Source of the DNA: Jiella marina
GTDB lineage: Bacteria; Pseudomonadota; Alphaproteobacteria; Rhizobiales; Rhizobiaceae
Direction of reading: 5' to 3'
DNA: 64,000 bases
NCBI RefSeq assembly: GCF_024359545.1
Contig: NZ_JAKQZG010000001.1
Coordinates: 1-64,000 of the forward strand
Shown here piece by piece: positions 57,286 through 64,000 of this stretch. A program made the translations under genes and the position numbers. Below the pieces are notes generated by a model that was not told where the DNA came from, did not search any database, and saw only the letters and a list, made by a program, of their open reading frames with translations. How positions within the stretch are numbered: the stretch's first letter is position 1; each line of letters begins with the position of its first letter.

Positions 57286-58761
57286 ATGACGATACACTTT
57301 CCCTTCGACAACACCTACGCGCGCCTAGGCGAGGCCTTCCACCGGCCGACCATGCCGACGCCCGTCGACGCGCCGATGCTGCTCAAGCTGAACCGGTCCC
57401 TTTGCGAAGAGCTGGGGCTCGACGCGGACGCGCTCGACACGCCCGAAGGAGCGGAAATCCTCTCCGGAAACAGGATCCCGACCGGGGCTGATCCGATCGC
57501 CGCAGCCTATGCCGGGCATCAGTTCGGGCATTTCGTGCCGCAGCTGGGAGACGGCCGGGCGATCCTCGTCGGCGAGGTTCTCGACCGAAACGGCCGGCGC
57601 CGGGACATTCAGCTGAAGGGAAGCGGCCCCACCGCTTTCTCGCGCAGCGGCGATGGTCGGGCGGCGCTGGGTCCGGTTCTGCGCGAGTATCTCGTAAGCG
57701 AAGCGATGGCCGCCCTCGGGATTCCGACGACTCGTGCGCTTGCCGCGGTCGCGACGGGCGAGCCTGTCTTCCGGGAAACGCCGCTGCCGGGCTCGATCCT
57801 GGCCCGCGTCGCCTCGAGCCATGTGCGCGTGGGTACTTTCCAGTTCTTCGCCGCGCGTGGCGATGCCGCCGCGATCGGCCGTCTCGCCGATCACGTCATC
57901 GAACGCCATTATCCGGAGGCGGCAAGCGTATCGGATCGCTACCGCGCGCTTCTCGAGGGCGTTTCGATGCGCCAGGCGGCCTTGGTCGCGCGGTGGATGC
58001 AGGTGGGCTTTGTCCACGGTGTCATGAACACGGACAACATGTCGATCGCCGGGGAGACGATCGACTACGGTCCTTGCGCCTTTCTCGACAGCTACGACCC
58101 CCGGACCGTCTTTTCCTCGATCGACCGGCAGGGTCGATACGCCTATGGCAACCAGCCGGCTATCGCGAGCTGGAATCTCGCCCGGTTCGCCGAGTGCCTT
58201 CTGCCGCTCTTGGACCCGAAGGAGGAAAAGGCGATCGAGATTGCACAAGACGTGCTCGCCGGTTTCGCGGGCGCGTTCGAGGCGGCCTATGTCGATGGCT
58301 TTCGCGCAAAGCTCGGCCCGCGGACGGCTCAGGACGACGACGCGGGCCTGATCAGCGATCTTCTTGAGGTGATGGCTCGAGAGAAGGCGGACTTCACGGC
58401 GACATTCCGCCGGCTTGGTCAGGCGGCGGAATCCAGCCAGGCCGATGGTTCCTTGCAGGCGCTCTTCGACGATCCCACCGCCTACGATCGCTGGGCGGTC
58501 CGATGGCGCGAACGACTTGCCGCCGAACCGCTCGACCCGGGTCAGCGCCGAACTGCGATGGACGCGGTGAACCCCGCGATCATTCCGCGCAATCATCGCG
58601 TCGAGGAAGCGCTGGCCGCTGCACTCACCGGCGACATGGCTCCGTTCGAGCGTCTGAACGAGGCGCTGGCAAAGCCGTTCGATGACACGCCGGAACTGGC
58701 CGAGTATGCGAGCCTTCCGCCAGAGCCTGAGACGCCTTATCGGACGTTCTGCGGGACTTGA
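57286..58761 (+). CDS. selO: Protein adenylyltransferase SelO (YdiU)
   Basis: A 491-residue pseudokinase-fold AMPylator. Signatures are YAGHQFGHFVPQLGDGRAIL, RDIQLKGSGPTAFSRSGDGR, GPVLREYLVSEAMAALGIPT, ARVASSHVRVGTFQFFAARG and the metal site MNTDNMSIAGETIDYGPCAF. It transfers AMP from ATP to Ser/Thr/Tyr of redox-related proteins. The ATG at 57286 was chosen because the family starts with HFPFDNTYARLG. It ends normally with CGT, without a selenocysteine codon. Confidence 0.93.
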   Translation: MTIHFPFDNTYARLGEAFHRPTMPTPVDAPMLLKLNRSLCEELGLDADALDTPEGAEILSGNRIPTGADPIAAAYAGHQFGHFVPQLGDGRAILVGEVLDRNGRRRDIQLKGSGPTAFSRSGDGRAALGPVLREYLVSEAMAALGIPTTRALAAVATGEPVFRETPLPGSILARVASSHVRVGTFQFFAARGDAAAIGRLADHVIERHYPEAASVSDRYRALLEGVSMRQAALVARWMQVGFVHGVMNTDNMSIAGETIDYGPCAFLDSYDPRTVFSSIDRQGRYAYGNQPAIASWNLARFAECLLPLLDPKEEKAIEIAQDVLAGFAGAFEAAYVDGFRAKLGPRTAQDDDAGLISDLLEVMAREKADFTATFRRLGQAAESSQADGSLQALFDDPTAYDRWAVRWRERLAAEPLDPGQRRTAMDAVNPAIIPRNHRVEEALAAALTGDMAPFERLNEALAKPFDDTPELAEYASLPPEPETPYRTFCGT

Positions 58762-58845
58762 GGCAGTCGGCCTTGGCTCCACGATTGCGGTGGCCGGCCA
58801 GGCCCAAAATGGCGGGAAGGCCGACCCCACCATAAGATGCGCCCC

Positions 58846-58872
58846 GGACCACCCGGACGGGGGCAGGCCAGA
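58846..58872. repeat. IS-end-like dispersed repeat, copy 2
   Basis: GGACCACCCGG-ACG-GGGGCAGGCCAGA matches the copy at 17378-17402 except for the centre (TG versus ACGG). It lies in the 240-base gap after selO, where no gene is supported. It is probably the remnant of an insertion-sequence end. Confidence 0.55.
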
Positions 58873-59001
58873 CCTGTCGGATCAGCAATGCGTGGTGACC
58901 CCGATAGCCAAATAGTATGAAGGCTTACCGCGCGAGTGGCTTCGAGACCCCGCGCCGATCCACGCTCCACTCTCTCGGCGCAGGTTCACCTGCGATCGAC
59001 A

Positions 59002-59865
59002 TCAGATCTGGCGACGCTTTTCGATCATGTTTTGAAACGCGTCCACGACGTGAGGCGAGGCCCCGTAGGAATGATCGTCGTCTGGGAAGCTGCCCTCCTT
59101 CACTTCCTTGACGTATTGCTGAAGGCCGTTGACGGCGACCTCGGTAAGGTTTGCGAAGCGCTTGGTGAACTTCGGCTTGAAGTCGGTGAACACACCGAGG
59201 AGATCGTAGCTGAGGAGGATCTGTCCATCGGTTCCCGCGCCGGCCCCGATGCCGATCGTCGGGATTTCGAGCTCGGCCGAGATCAGGGCCGCGATGGGCG
59301 CGGGGACCGCTTCGAATTCCAGCATGAAGCACCCGGCATCCTGGATCGCGAATGCGTCCTCCAGGATTTCCATCGCCGATTCCGCCGTCTTGCCCTGAAT
59401 CTTGAAGCCGCCATACATTGCGACGCGGTGAGGCGCCATGCCGATGTGGCTTGCCGTGGGAATGCCGGCGTCGACCAAGGCTTTGAGGATATGAGCCTGG
59501 CTCTTGCCGCCCTGTGGCTTGACGGCATCGCAGCCTGCCTCGGCCATGAAACGCGTCGCGTTCGCGAGAGCGCGATCGACCGTGTTGTAGCTTTGATAAG
59601 GCATGCAGCCGAGCGAGAAGGTGTTCGGTGCGCCGCGGCGAACCGCCTGGGCATGGAGGATCATCATCTCCATCGTGGCGGGTATCGTGGACGAGTGACC
59701 ATGGGCGATCATGGCGAGGCTGTCCCCGACCACCACGACATCGACCCCGGCGGCCTCGGCCCACTGCGCGGAGGTGTAGTCCGGCACAGAGGTGTAGACC
59801 ATCTTCTCGCCTGATGTCTTCGAATCGCGGATTTCCTGAATCGTTCTTTTCTTTCGGTCGGACAT
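59002..59865 (-). CDS. panB: 3-methyl-2-oxobutanoate hydroxymethyltransferase (PanB family)
   Basis: A 287-residue TIM barrel of the PanB/phosphoenolpyruvate-mutase superfamily. The metal-ligand block is VVVVGDSLAMIAHGHSSTIP, followed by KPQGGKSQAHILKALVDAGI, HIGMAPHRVAMYGGFKIQGK and the Glu in FMLEFEAVPAPIAALI, then GIGAGAGTDGQILLSYDLLG. PanB adds a hydroxymethyl group to ketoisovalerate in pantothenate synthesis. No panC is adjacent, and the residue run LEFEAVP differs from the usual LECVP, so a related carboligation is possible. Confidence 0.85.
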   Translation of the reverse strand: MSDRKKRTIQEIRDSKTSGEKMVYTSVPDYTSAQWAEAAGVDVVVVGDSLAMIAHGHSSTIPATMEMMILHAQAVRRGAPNTFSLGCMPYQSYNTVDRALANATRFMAEAGCDAVKPQGGKSQAHILKALVDAGIPTASHIGMAPHRVAMYGGFKIQGKTAESAMEILEDAFAIQDAGCFMLEFEAVPAPIAALISAELEIPTIGIGAGAGTDGQILLSYDLLGVFTDFKPKFTKRFANLTEVAVNGLQQYVKEVKEGSFPDDDHSYGASPHVVDAFQNMIEKRRQI

Positions 59866-59945
59866 GCGCGTTCCTCTGGGCTCAAAACAAGGCCGGCGAT
59901 CGCGAAATCGCCAGCCCGGAATGTCTGAATTTTCTCGATGGGCGT

Positions 59946-60743
59946 TTACTCGGCGGGCACTTCATGTGCGTTGCTGAGACGCCCGTCAGGGGTCTTGGCC
60001 GTCCGCCGCATGTCCTTTCGGATATAGCGGGTGTCGTAACCGTTCAGCAGGTGCCCCAACAGCCCGCGATCCAGATCGGACGTGCCGAACAGCCAGTCCA
60101 TGATCGGGAAAGTCAGGTTCATGTTCCGCTCCATCATGAGCGACTGGTTGTGATGGGCGGTGTGGTGACGCCGGATCGTGTTAACGAACGGGGTATTCCG
60201 GACGAACCAGTTCTCGTCGACATGGCAACAGAAGTGCATGAACTCGTAGAGGAGATACATCGTCGTCGTCGTCGACATCACGAGCCAGCCGACATTGGCC
60301 GTGAAGAGCCACCCTGCGACCAGTGCGATCGGCACCGACATGCAGATGAAGGTCACCAACGCGAAGGGCGGGAAAAAGGTGACGCGCCAGTCATGCTGGC
60401 CCCCGAACCGCATTTCGTCATCGGTGAAGAACTGGTGATGCATCATGGTATGGCGCATGTAGATCGCGCGCAGCGCCTTGTTCTTCTGCGGCCGGTGCAT
60501 GATGTGTGTGTGAAGGAACCATTCGAAGAAGTTGGCTCCCAGGAAGACGACAGGCACGATCAGCAGCTCAGCCCACGTCACCTCGTGCATGCTCTGAATG
60601 TAGATCGTCATGGCTGCGATGCCGATCGCATAGATGACGGTGACGTGCAGCCAGCCATTGTACCAGCCTGTGATGCGCTCACGATACGTCTCGCGATACT
60701 TGCGCTGGCGTTCGCCCATGGGGGTGTCAGCAAGTTCCAGCAT
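59946..60743 (-). CDS. Membrane di-iron hydroxylase/desaturase (fatty acid hydroxylase superfamily)
   Basis: A 265-residue membrane protein (PF04116-like). The His boxes are HTHIMHRP, HTMMHHQFF, HFCCHVDENWF and HHTAHHNQS, enough for the di-iron centre. There are membrane segments at HVTVIYAIGIAAMTIYIQSM, LLIVPVVFLGANFFEWFL and VTFICMSVPIALVAGWLF. It inserts oxygen into a lipid-like substrate. The ATG at 60743 has a strong AAAGGAGG. It lies 26 bases downstream of the 102-residue gene and 80 bases before the PanB-family gene. Confidence 0.85.
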   Translation of the reverse strand: MLELADTPMGERQRKYRETYRERITGWYNGWLHVTVIYAIGIAAMTIYIQSMHEVTWAELLIVPVVFLGANFFEWFLHTHIMHRPQKNKALRAIYMRHTMMHHQFFTDDEMRFGGQHDWRVTFFPPFALVTFICMSVPIALVAGWLFTANVGWLVMSTTTTMYLLYEFMHFCCHVDENWFVRNTPFVNTIRRHHTAHHNQSLMMERNMNLTFPIMDWLFGTSDLDRGLLGHLLNGYDTRYIRKDMRRTAKTPDGRLSNAHEVPAE

Positions 60744-60769
60744 GATGCCTCCTTTCCCGGTCGCCCTGT

Positions 60770-61078
60770 TCAAGCTTCGGTCCTGATGTTGTTGAGCGCT
60801 CGATCGATGTCGGCAGAGGTCATTGCCCACTCGTTGCCGAAATTTGCCACGATGCGCGTCATGAAGCCTTCTGTGTCCGCCAAGGCGCGCATATCGTCCC
60901 GGTAGTGATCCGCAAGAAGCGCGAGGGCGAGCTGACGGGGGCCATTTCCCTCGTAACTCCATTCCATTCCGCGGCTGTCAAAGACTTTCAGGTCATAGCG
61001 TGGGTCGAGCAATTGTCCGTCGACGGTCACTTCGGCGCCGTCGATCGTCCGGTCGCCGCGATAACTCTTGTCCGCCAT
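60770..61078 (-). CDS. DUF6166-like protein
   Basis: A 102-residue soluble protein: YRGDRTIDGAEVTVDGQLLD PRYDLKVFDSRGMEWSYEGN, then GPRQLALALLADHYRDDMRA. The layout fits small DUF6166 proteins, whose function is unknown. It is the first gene of the minus-strand operon with the hydroxylase. The start is the ATG at 61078. The intergenic region to 61175 is AT-rich and probably holds divergent promoters. Confidence 0.65.
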   Translation of the reverse strand: MADKSYRGDRTIDGAEVTVDGQLLDPRYDLKVFDSRGMEWSYEGNGPRQLALALLADHYRDDMRALADTEGFMTRIVANFGNEWAMTSADIDRALNNIRTEA

Positions 61079-61174
61079 TTGTCCTCCCGTCACCTTGCGT
61101 GGTGGCTGTTCATTTGTTAATATATCAGTTGAATATCTATTGCAAGTCTCGAACACGAACAGGAGACCGCGCCC

Positions 61175-61561
61175 ATGACGGGACCACTCGCAGACCTTGA
61201 TTTGGCGACATTGGTCGCGTTCACCGGGGGAGCCTTTGTCGCTGTGTCGGCCGTCGTTTTCGTCAGCGGCCACTTTCCCCGTCATCGCGCGCCTGCGACG
61301 GCGGGCGGCCCGCTCCTGGGGAGCGTCCTTGCCTATTGCGCGCTTGCTGCTCTCTTGAGTTTGCTCGCGATCCTGGCCGTCGTCGCGGTCGAACTGCCGC
61401 TTGCGGTTGCCGTCGTCGCTGCGGGACTGGCGGTTCTCGGCGCACCGTTTCTGGTCGACCCACTCCCCAACACCATTCGAGAATCCCGATTGGGTCTGAT
61501 AGCCGCCTTCGGGCTTTGTGCTGCGACCGCTTTCGCAATCCAGACCAATATCGTACTATAG
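61175..61561 (+). CDS. Hypothetical membrane protein (128 residues)
   Basis: Four hydrophobic segments: LVAFTGGAFVAVSAVVFVSG, GSVLAYCALAALLSLLAILA, ELPLAVAVVAAGLAVLGAPF and GLIAAFGLCAATAFAIQTNI. The family is not recognised. It is divergent from the DUF6166-like gene and 10 bases before the next small gene. Confidence 0.65.
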   Translation: MTGPLADLDLATLVAFTGGAFVAVSAVVFVSGHFPRHRAPATAGGPLLGSVLAYCALAALLSLLAILAVVAVELPLAVAVVAAGLAVLGAPFLVDPLPNTIRESRLGLIAAFGLCAATAFAIQTNIVL

Positions 61562-61571
61562 GAAATGCGTC

Positions 61572-61745
61572 ATGCCTCCGCAGATTCGTGCAGTCCTCAG
61601 TGTCTTTCTTCTCGTTGTCGGTTTCGTTCTCTGGAATTTCCGTGAGGCCATTTCGCTCAATGCGTCGGCGGTTCTCTTTTTCGGACTGACCTTGTCTCTT
61701 GTGGGAGCGGTGTGGATGTTCCCGGAAGTGAAGAAGAAGAGCTGA
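61572..61745 (+). CDS. Small membrane protein (57 residues)
   Basis: The ATG at 61572 has AGGAAA upstream. Two hydrophobic segments (AVLSVFLLVVGFVLWNF and ASAVLFFGLTLSLVGAVWMF) and a C-terminal KKKS. It lies 10 bases after the 128-residue gene, so the two probably form a membrane pair. Confidence 0.6.
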   Translation: MPPQIRAVLSVFLLVVGFVLWNFREAISLNASAVLFFGLTLSLVGAVWMFPEVKKKS

Positions 61746-61790
61746 GACTGCCTCATAGGCCTTCCAGCACGGTAGAAATCGCCTGCCACG

Positions 61791-62465
61791 ATGAACGAGA
61801 ACAGTTCGCTCGAGAGTTTCGACGACGAGAAAGATCGAAACACCCTGACATGGCAGGCATACCGTGCGTTGGAGGAGAGTATCGTCACTCTCCGTCTCAA
61901 GCCGGGTGAGGTTCTTTCCGAAAACGCGCTTGCCCAGCAGATTGGTTTGGGCAGAACCCCCGTTCGTGAAGCCATCCAGAAACTGGCCAGCGAAGGCCTC
62001 GTAGTGGTGCTTTCACGCCGGGGGATTCTCGTCTCCGAGATCAATATCAGCAAGCATCTCCAGCTTTTGGAAGTGCGCCGCGAACTGGAGCGCCTGGTCG
62101 CGCGCTCGGCCGCCATGCGAAGCAATGCCAAGCAGCGGCTCGAATTTGACGAATTGGCTGAGGGTTTCGCCGCATGCGCCGAAGCTGACGACGACGTTAC
62201 CTTCATGCGGCTCGACCGCCGTTTCAATCGTCTGACTCTGGAGGCTGCGCGCAACGAATATGCGAGCAATGCCATGCGCCAGATTCAGGGGCTGTCGCGT
62301 CGTTTCTGGTATCAGCATTATCAGACCGTCCTCGATCTCCCGCGTTGTGCGCGGCTCCACGAGGCCGTGGCCGAGGCCATTGGCAAAGGCGACCCGGCGG
62401 AAGCGGCGACCGCCTCCGACCGGTTGCTCGACTATATCGAGGAATTCGCCCGCGCGACCATCTAG
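61791..62465 (+). CDS. GntR-family transcriptional regulator (FCD type)
   Basis: A 224-residue regulator: winged helix ALEESIVTLRLKPGEVLSEN, ALAQQIGLGRTPVREAIQKL and LVVVLSRRGILVSEI. The FCD domain has VTFMRLDRRFNRLTLEAARN, where the usual metal His is Asn (RFNRL), so metal binding may be lost. It lies 45 bases after the small membrane gene and is convergent with the dioxygenase. It probably controls the TRAP/dioxygenase genes. Confidence 0.85.
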   Translation: MNENSSLESFDDEKDRNTLTWQAYRALEESIVTLRLKPGEVLSENALAQQIGLGRTPVREAIQKLASEGLVVVLSRRGILVSEINISKHLQLLEVRRELERLVARSAAMRSNAKQRLEFDELAEGFAACAEADDDVTFMRLDRRFNRLTLEAARNEYASNAMRQIQGLSRRFWYQHYQTVLDLPRCARLHEAVAEAIGKGDPAEAATASDRLLDYIEEFARATI

Positions 62466-62479
62466 ACGGCGTGCCCTGC

Positions 62480-63379
62480 CTATTCGGCGGCAGCGCGTGT
62501 TTCTTTTTGCTGGCTTGCGAAGATCGAGGTGTAGCCGCCGCTCCAGTCCGGCGGAACCCGGAAACGTCCCGCTTCGTGATGCACCATCTTCGCCGGCGTT
62601 CCGCGAACAATTCTCTGCTCGAAACGGCTCTTCAGCGGCTGAGAGGTATAGGGAGCGGCGTCCGCGGCCGACAGCACGTAGAGCAGCAGTGGGCGCCCGG
62701 TGTCACTGAGATTGGGGCGCGAGCCGTGGACGGTGAGGTAGTTGTGGACCGTCATCGATCCAGCCGGCGCGGTAAACTCGATTGCGTCGTCGGTCTCAAG
62801 CGTTTCGACTTCCCGAGCGCTGATGTCTCCGCTCCAGACGCCGTTCTCATCATAGTGATTGTAGAGTGGACCGTGGTTGCTGCCCGGCAGGATCTTCAGC
62901 GGTCCCTGCTCCGGGCCACAGTCGTCCAGGTAGATGCCGAAGGTTGCAACGGCATGGTTGGTGTGAGGAAAGAAGGGCTGGTCCTGATGCCACTTCACCT
63001 CGGCGCCGCCTTTGGCCCATTTGAAGTTCAGCTTCGCCTGATAGAATTTGACGTCGGGCCCCAGCAGATCCGCGGCAATGTCGCCCACGGGGCCATCGAT
63101 CAGCACCTCCCAGAAGACAGGGTCGATGTCACAGGGACTCGAAACGCGTCTTAGCCGGGGAGCTTCGGCGCTGTGGCCGGGCTCCAGATCGAAGACGGCA
63201 TCGGATGCCGAAACCGCACGGCTGCGTTCGACCAGTCCGTCGATCGCGGAGCGCAAACGGGCAAGCCATTCGCCTTGCACGGCTTTCTCGATGCAGACGC
63301 CGCCATCGGCGAAGTAGCGCTCGCGAGACTCCTCGGAAATCGTCCCGCATGGGGTCTGACGGATATCGTCGGGTGTCAT
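62480..63379 (-). CDS. Phytanoyl-CoA dioxygenase family protein (PhyH)
   Basis: A 299-residue Fe(II)/2-oxoglutarate dioxygenase. The iron site is H-x-D in VKWHQDQPFFPHTNHAVATF and the later His in MTVHNYLTVHGSRPNLSDTG, with the 2-oxoglutarate Arg in DTGRPLLLYVL. It hydroxylates a small substrate. The ATG at 63379 has GGGAGG upstream. It is 11 bases after the TRAP permease, so it probably acts on the compound that this transporter brings in. Confidence 0.88.
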   Translation of the reverse strand: MTPDDIRQTPCGTISEESRERYFADGGVCIEKAVQGEWLARLRSAIDGLVERSRAVSASDAVFDLEPGHSAEAPRLRRVSSPCDIDPVFWEVLIDGPVGDIAADLLGPDVKFYQAKLNFKWAKGGAEVKWHQDQPFFPHTNHAVATFGIYLDDCGPEQGPLKILPGSNHGPLYNHYDENGVWSGDISAREVETLETDDAIEFTAPAGSMTVHNYLTVHGSRPNLSDTGRPLLLYVLSAADAAPYTSQPLKSRFEQRIVRGTPAKMVHHEAGRFRVPPDWSGGYTSIFASQQKETRAAAE

Positions 63380-63390
63380 GGTTTTCCTCC

Positions 63391-64000
63391 CTACCTGAAC
63401 CCAAGGACTTGTTCCGGAAGCCAAAGCGCGATTTCCGGGAAGGCTGCGACGATGACGAGAGCTATCACCTGGATGGCGATGAACGGCGTCACGCCGGAAT
63501 ACATCTGGCGAAGCGTGATCTCCGGAGGGGCAACGCCCCGCAGATAGAAGATCGCAGGGGCCATCGGAGGGGTGAGATAGCTTGTCTGGATCATGATCAG
63601 GACGAGCATGCAGAACCATACCGGGTCCATACCCATGGCTTTCACGAACGGCATGAAGATCGGCAGGAAGATCAGAAGGATCGAGATCCATTCCAGGAAG
63701 AAGCCTGCAATGAAGATGAGACCCAGGAAGATGGCGAGGAGACCCCAGTACCCGACATCGAGGGTTTCCAGAAGATCGCGCATGAGCGACATGCCGCCGT
63801 TGCCGACGAAGACCCCCGTATAGAGACTGCCGGCCATCAGGATGAACATGATCATCGAAGTAATGACCAGCGTCTTGATCAAGGCTTCCCAGAACGATCT
63901 GAACGTGAAGCGGCCGTAGAGAACGGTCAGCACCAGGGCACCGAGCGCACCAAGTCCGGCAGCTTCCGTCGGAGCTGCCCAACCGAGCATGATCGAACCC
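63391..64000 (-). CDS. TRAP transporter large permease (DctM), partial
   Basis: The C-terminal 202 residues of a DctM-type permease; the start lies beyond the right edge. The sequence enters in frame with GSIMLGWAAPTEAAGLGALG, a family hallmark, and has FLGLIFIAGFFLEWISILLI, MIQTSYLTPPMAPAIFYLRG and a final LWLPEQVLGFR. It imports a carboxylate with a small DctQ subunit and a binding protein, which are probably encoded upstream outside the window. Confidence 0.92.
   Translation of the reverse strand, partial: GSIMLGWAAPTEAAGLGALGALVLTVLYGRFTFRSFWEALIKTLVITSMIMFILMAGSLYTGVFVGNGGMSLMRDLLETLDVGYWGLLAIFLGLIFIAGFFLEWISILLIFLPIFMPFVKAMGMDPVWFCMLVLIMIQTSYLTPPMAPAIFYLRGVAPPEITLRQMYSGVTPFIAIQVIALVIVAAFPEIALWLPEQVLGFR

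Noticed and set aside
61105-61150. Possible GntR operator in the AT-rich divergent region
   Set aside because: Only imperfect ATAT-rich symmetry and no second copy near the regulator's other likely targets.

Overview
The window looks like a chromosomal segment of a GC-rich alphaproteobacterium, probably of the order Hyphomicrobiales (Rhizobiales). The basis is high GC, many solute-binding-protein transporters with GntR and IclR regulators, a TGA-N9-TCA (RirA/IRO-like) site in front of an iron-uptake operon, and the general gene style. Genus is not claimed. No rRNA, tRNA or CRISPR array was seen.

Layout. 1-8750: right part of a prophage or capsid-encoding island, mostly on the minus strand: tyrosine integrase, a HEPN-type protein, portal, a GTA-gp10-like protein, a frameshifted prohead protease, major capsid, tail tube, tail chaperone, HNH nuclease and small late genes. 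No terminase or tape-measure gene is visible. A plus-strand AT-rich 'moron' (1129-1485) carries its own promoter, a structured leader and a 37-residue membrane peptide. 8924-17217: siderophore uptake (ATPase, two permeases, binding protein), a siderophore esterase, an AraC regulator and a TonB-dependent receptor. 17364-19870: a truncated zinc-type gene ending at an IS-end-like repeat, an isocyanide synthase (PvcA/DIT1 family) and an IS21 transposase relic.

19927-27079: tripartite tricarboxylate transporter (TctC/TctB/TctA-type) with a hydroxyacid dehydrogenase, a DHDPS-family aldolase, an enolase-superfamily dehydratase and a GntR regulator; two matching 21-bp sites flank this divergon. 27256-37518: a DHDPS-like aldolase, an FG-GAP beta-propeller, two AroE-like dehydrogenases, an IclR regulator with two near-consensus IclR operators, a NitT/TauT-type ABC importer with two permeases, and a sugar-isomerase-type TIM barrel. 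37603-47229: a GntR-controlled sugar ABC system (binding protein, double ATPase, fused double permease) with an SDR, a CRYL1-type hydroxyacid dehydrogenase, a beta-keto acid cleavage enzyme and an SMP-30 lactonase.

47397-56194 (minus strand): a lanthanide-type PQQ alcohol dehydrogenase, a MoxJ-like binding protein, a cytochrome c, a caa3-type oxidase (subunits II, I, III), a small membrane protein and a lipoprotein cytochrome c. This reads as a periplasmic alcohol-oxidation chain ending in its own oxidase; subunit I lacks the usual D- and K-channel residues. 56428-58761: CtaG-type assembly factor and SelO. 59002-64000: PanB-family enzyme, membrane di-iron hydroxylase, DUF6166-like protein, two small membrane proteins, a GntR regulator, a PhyH-type dioxygenase and the end of a TRAP large permease.
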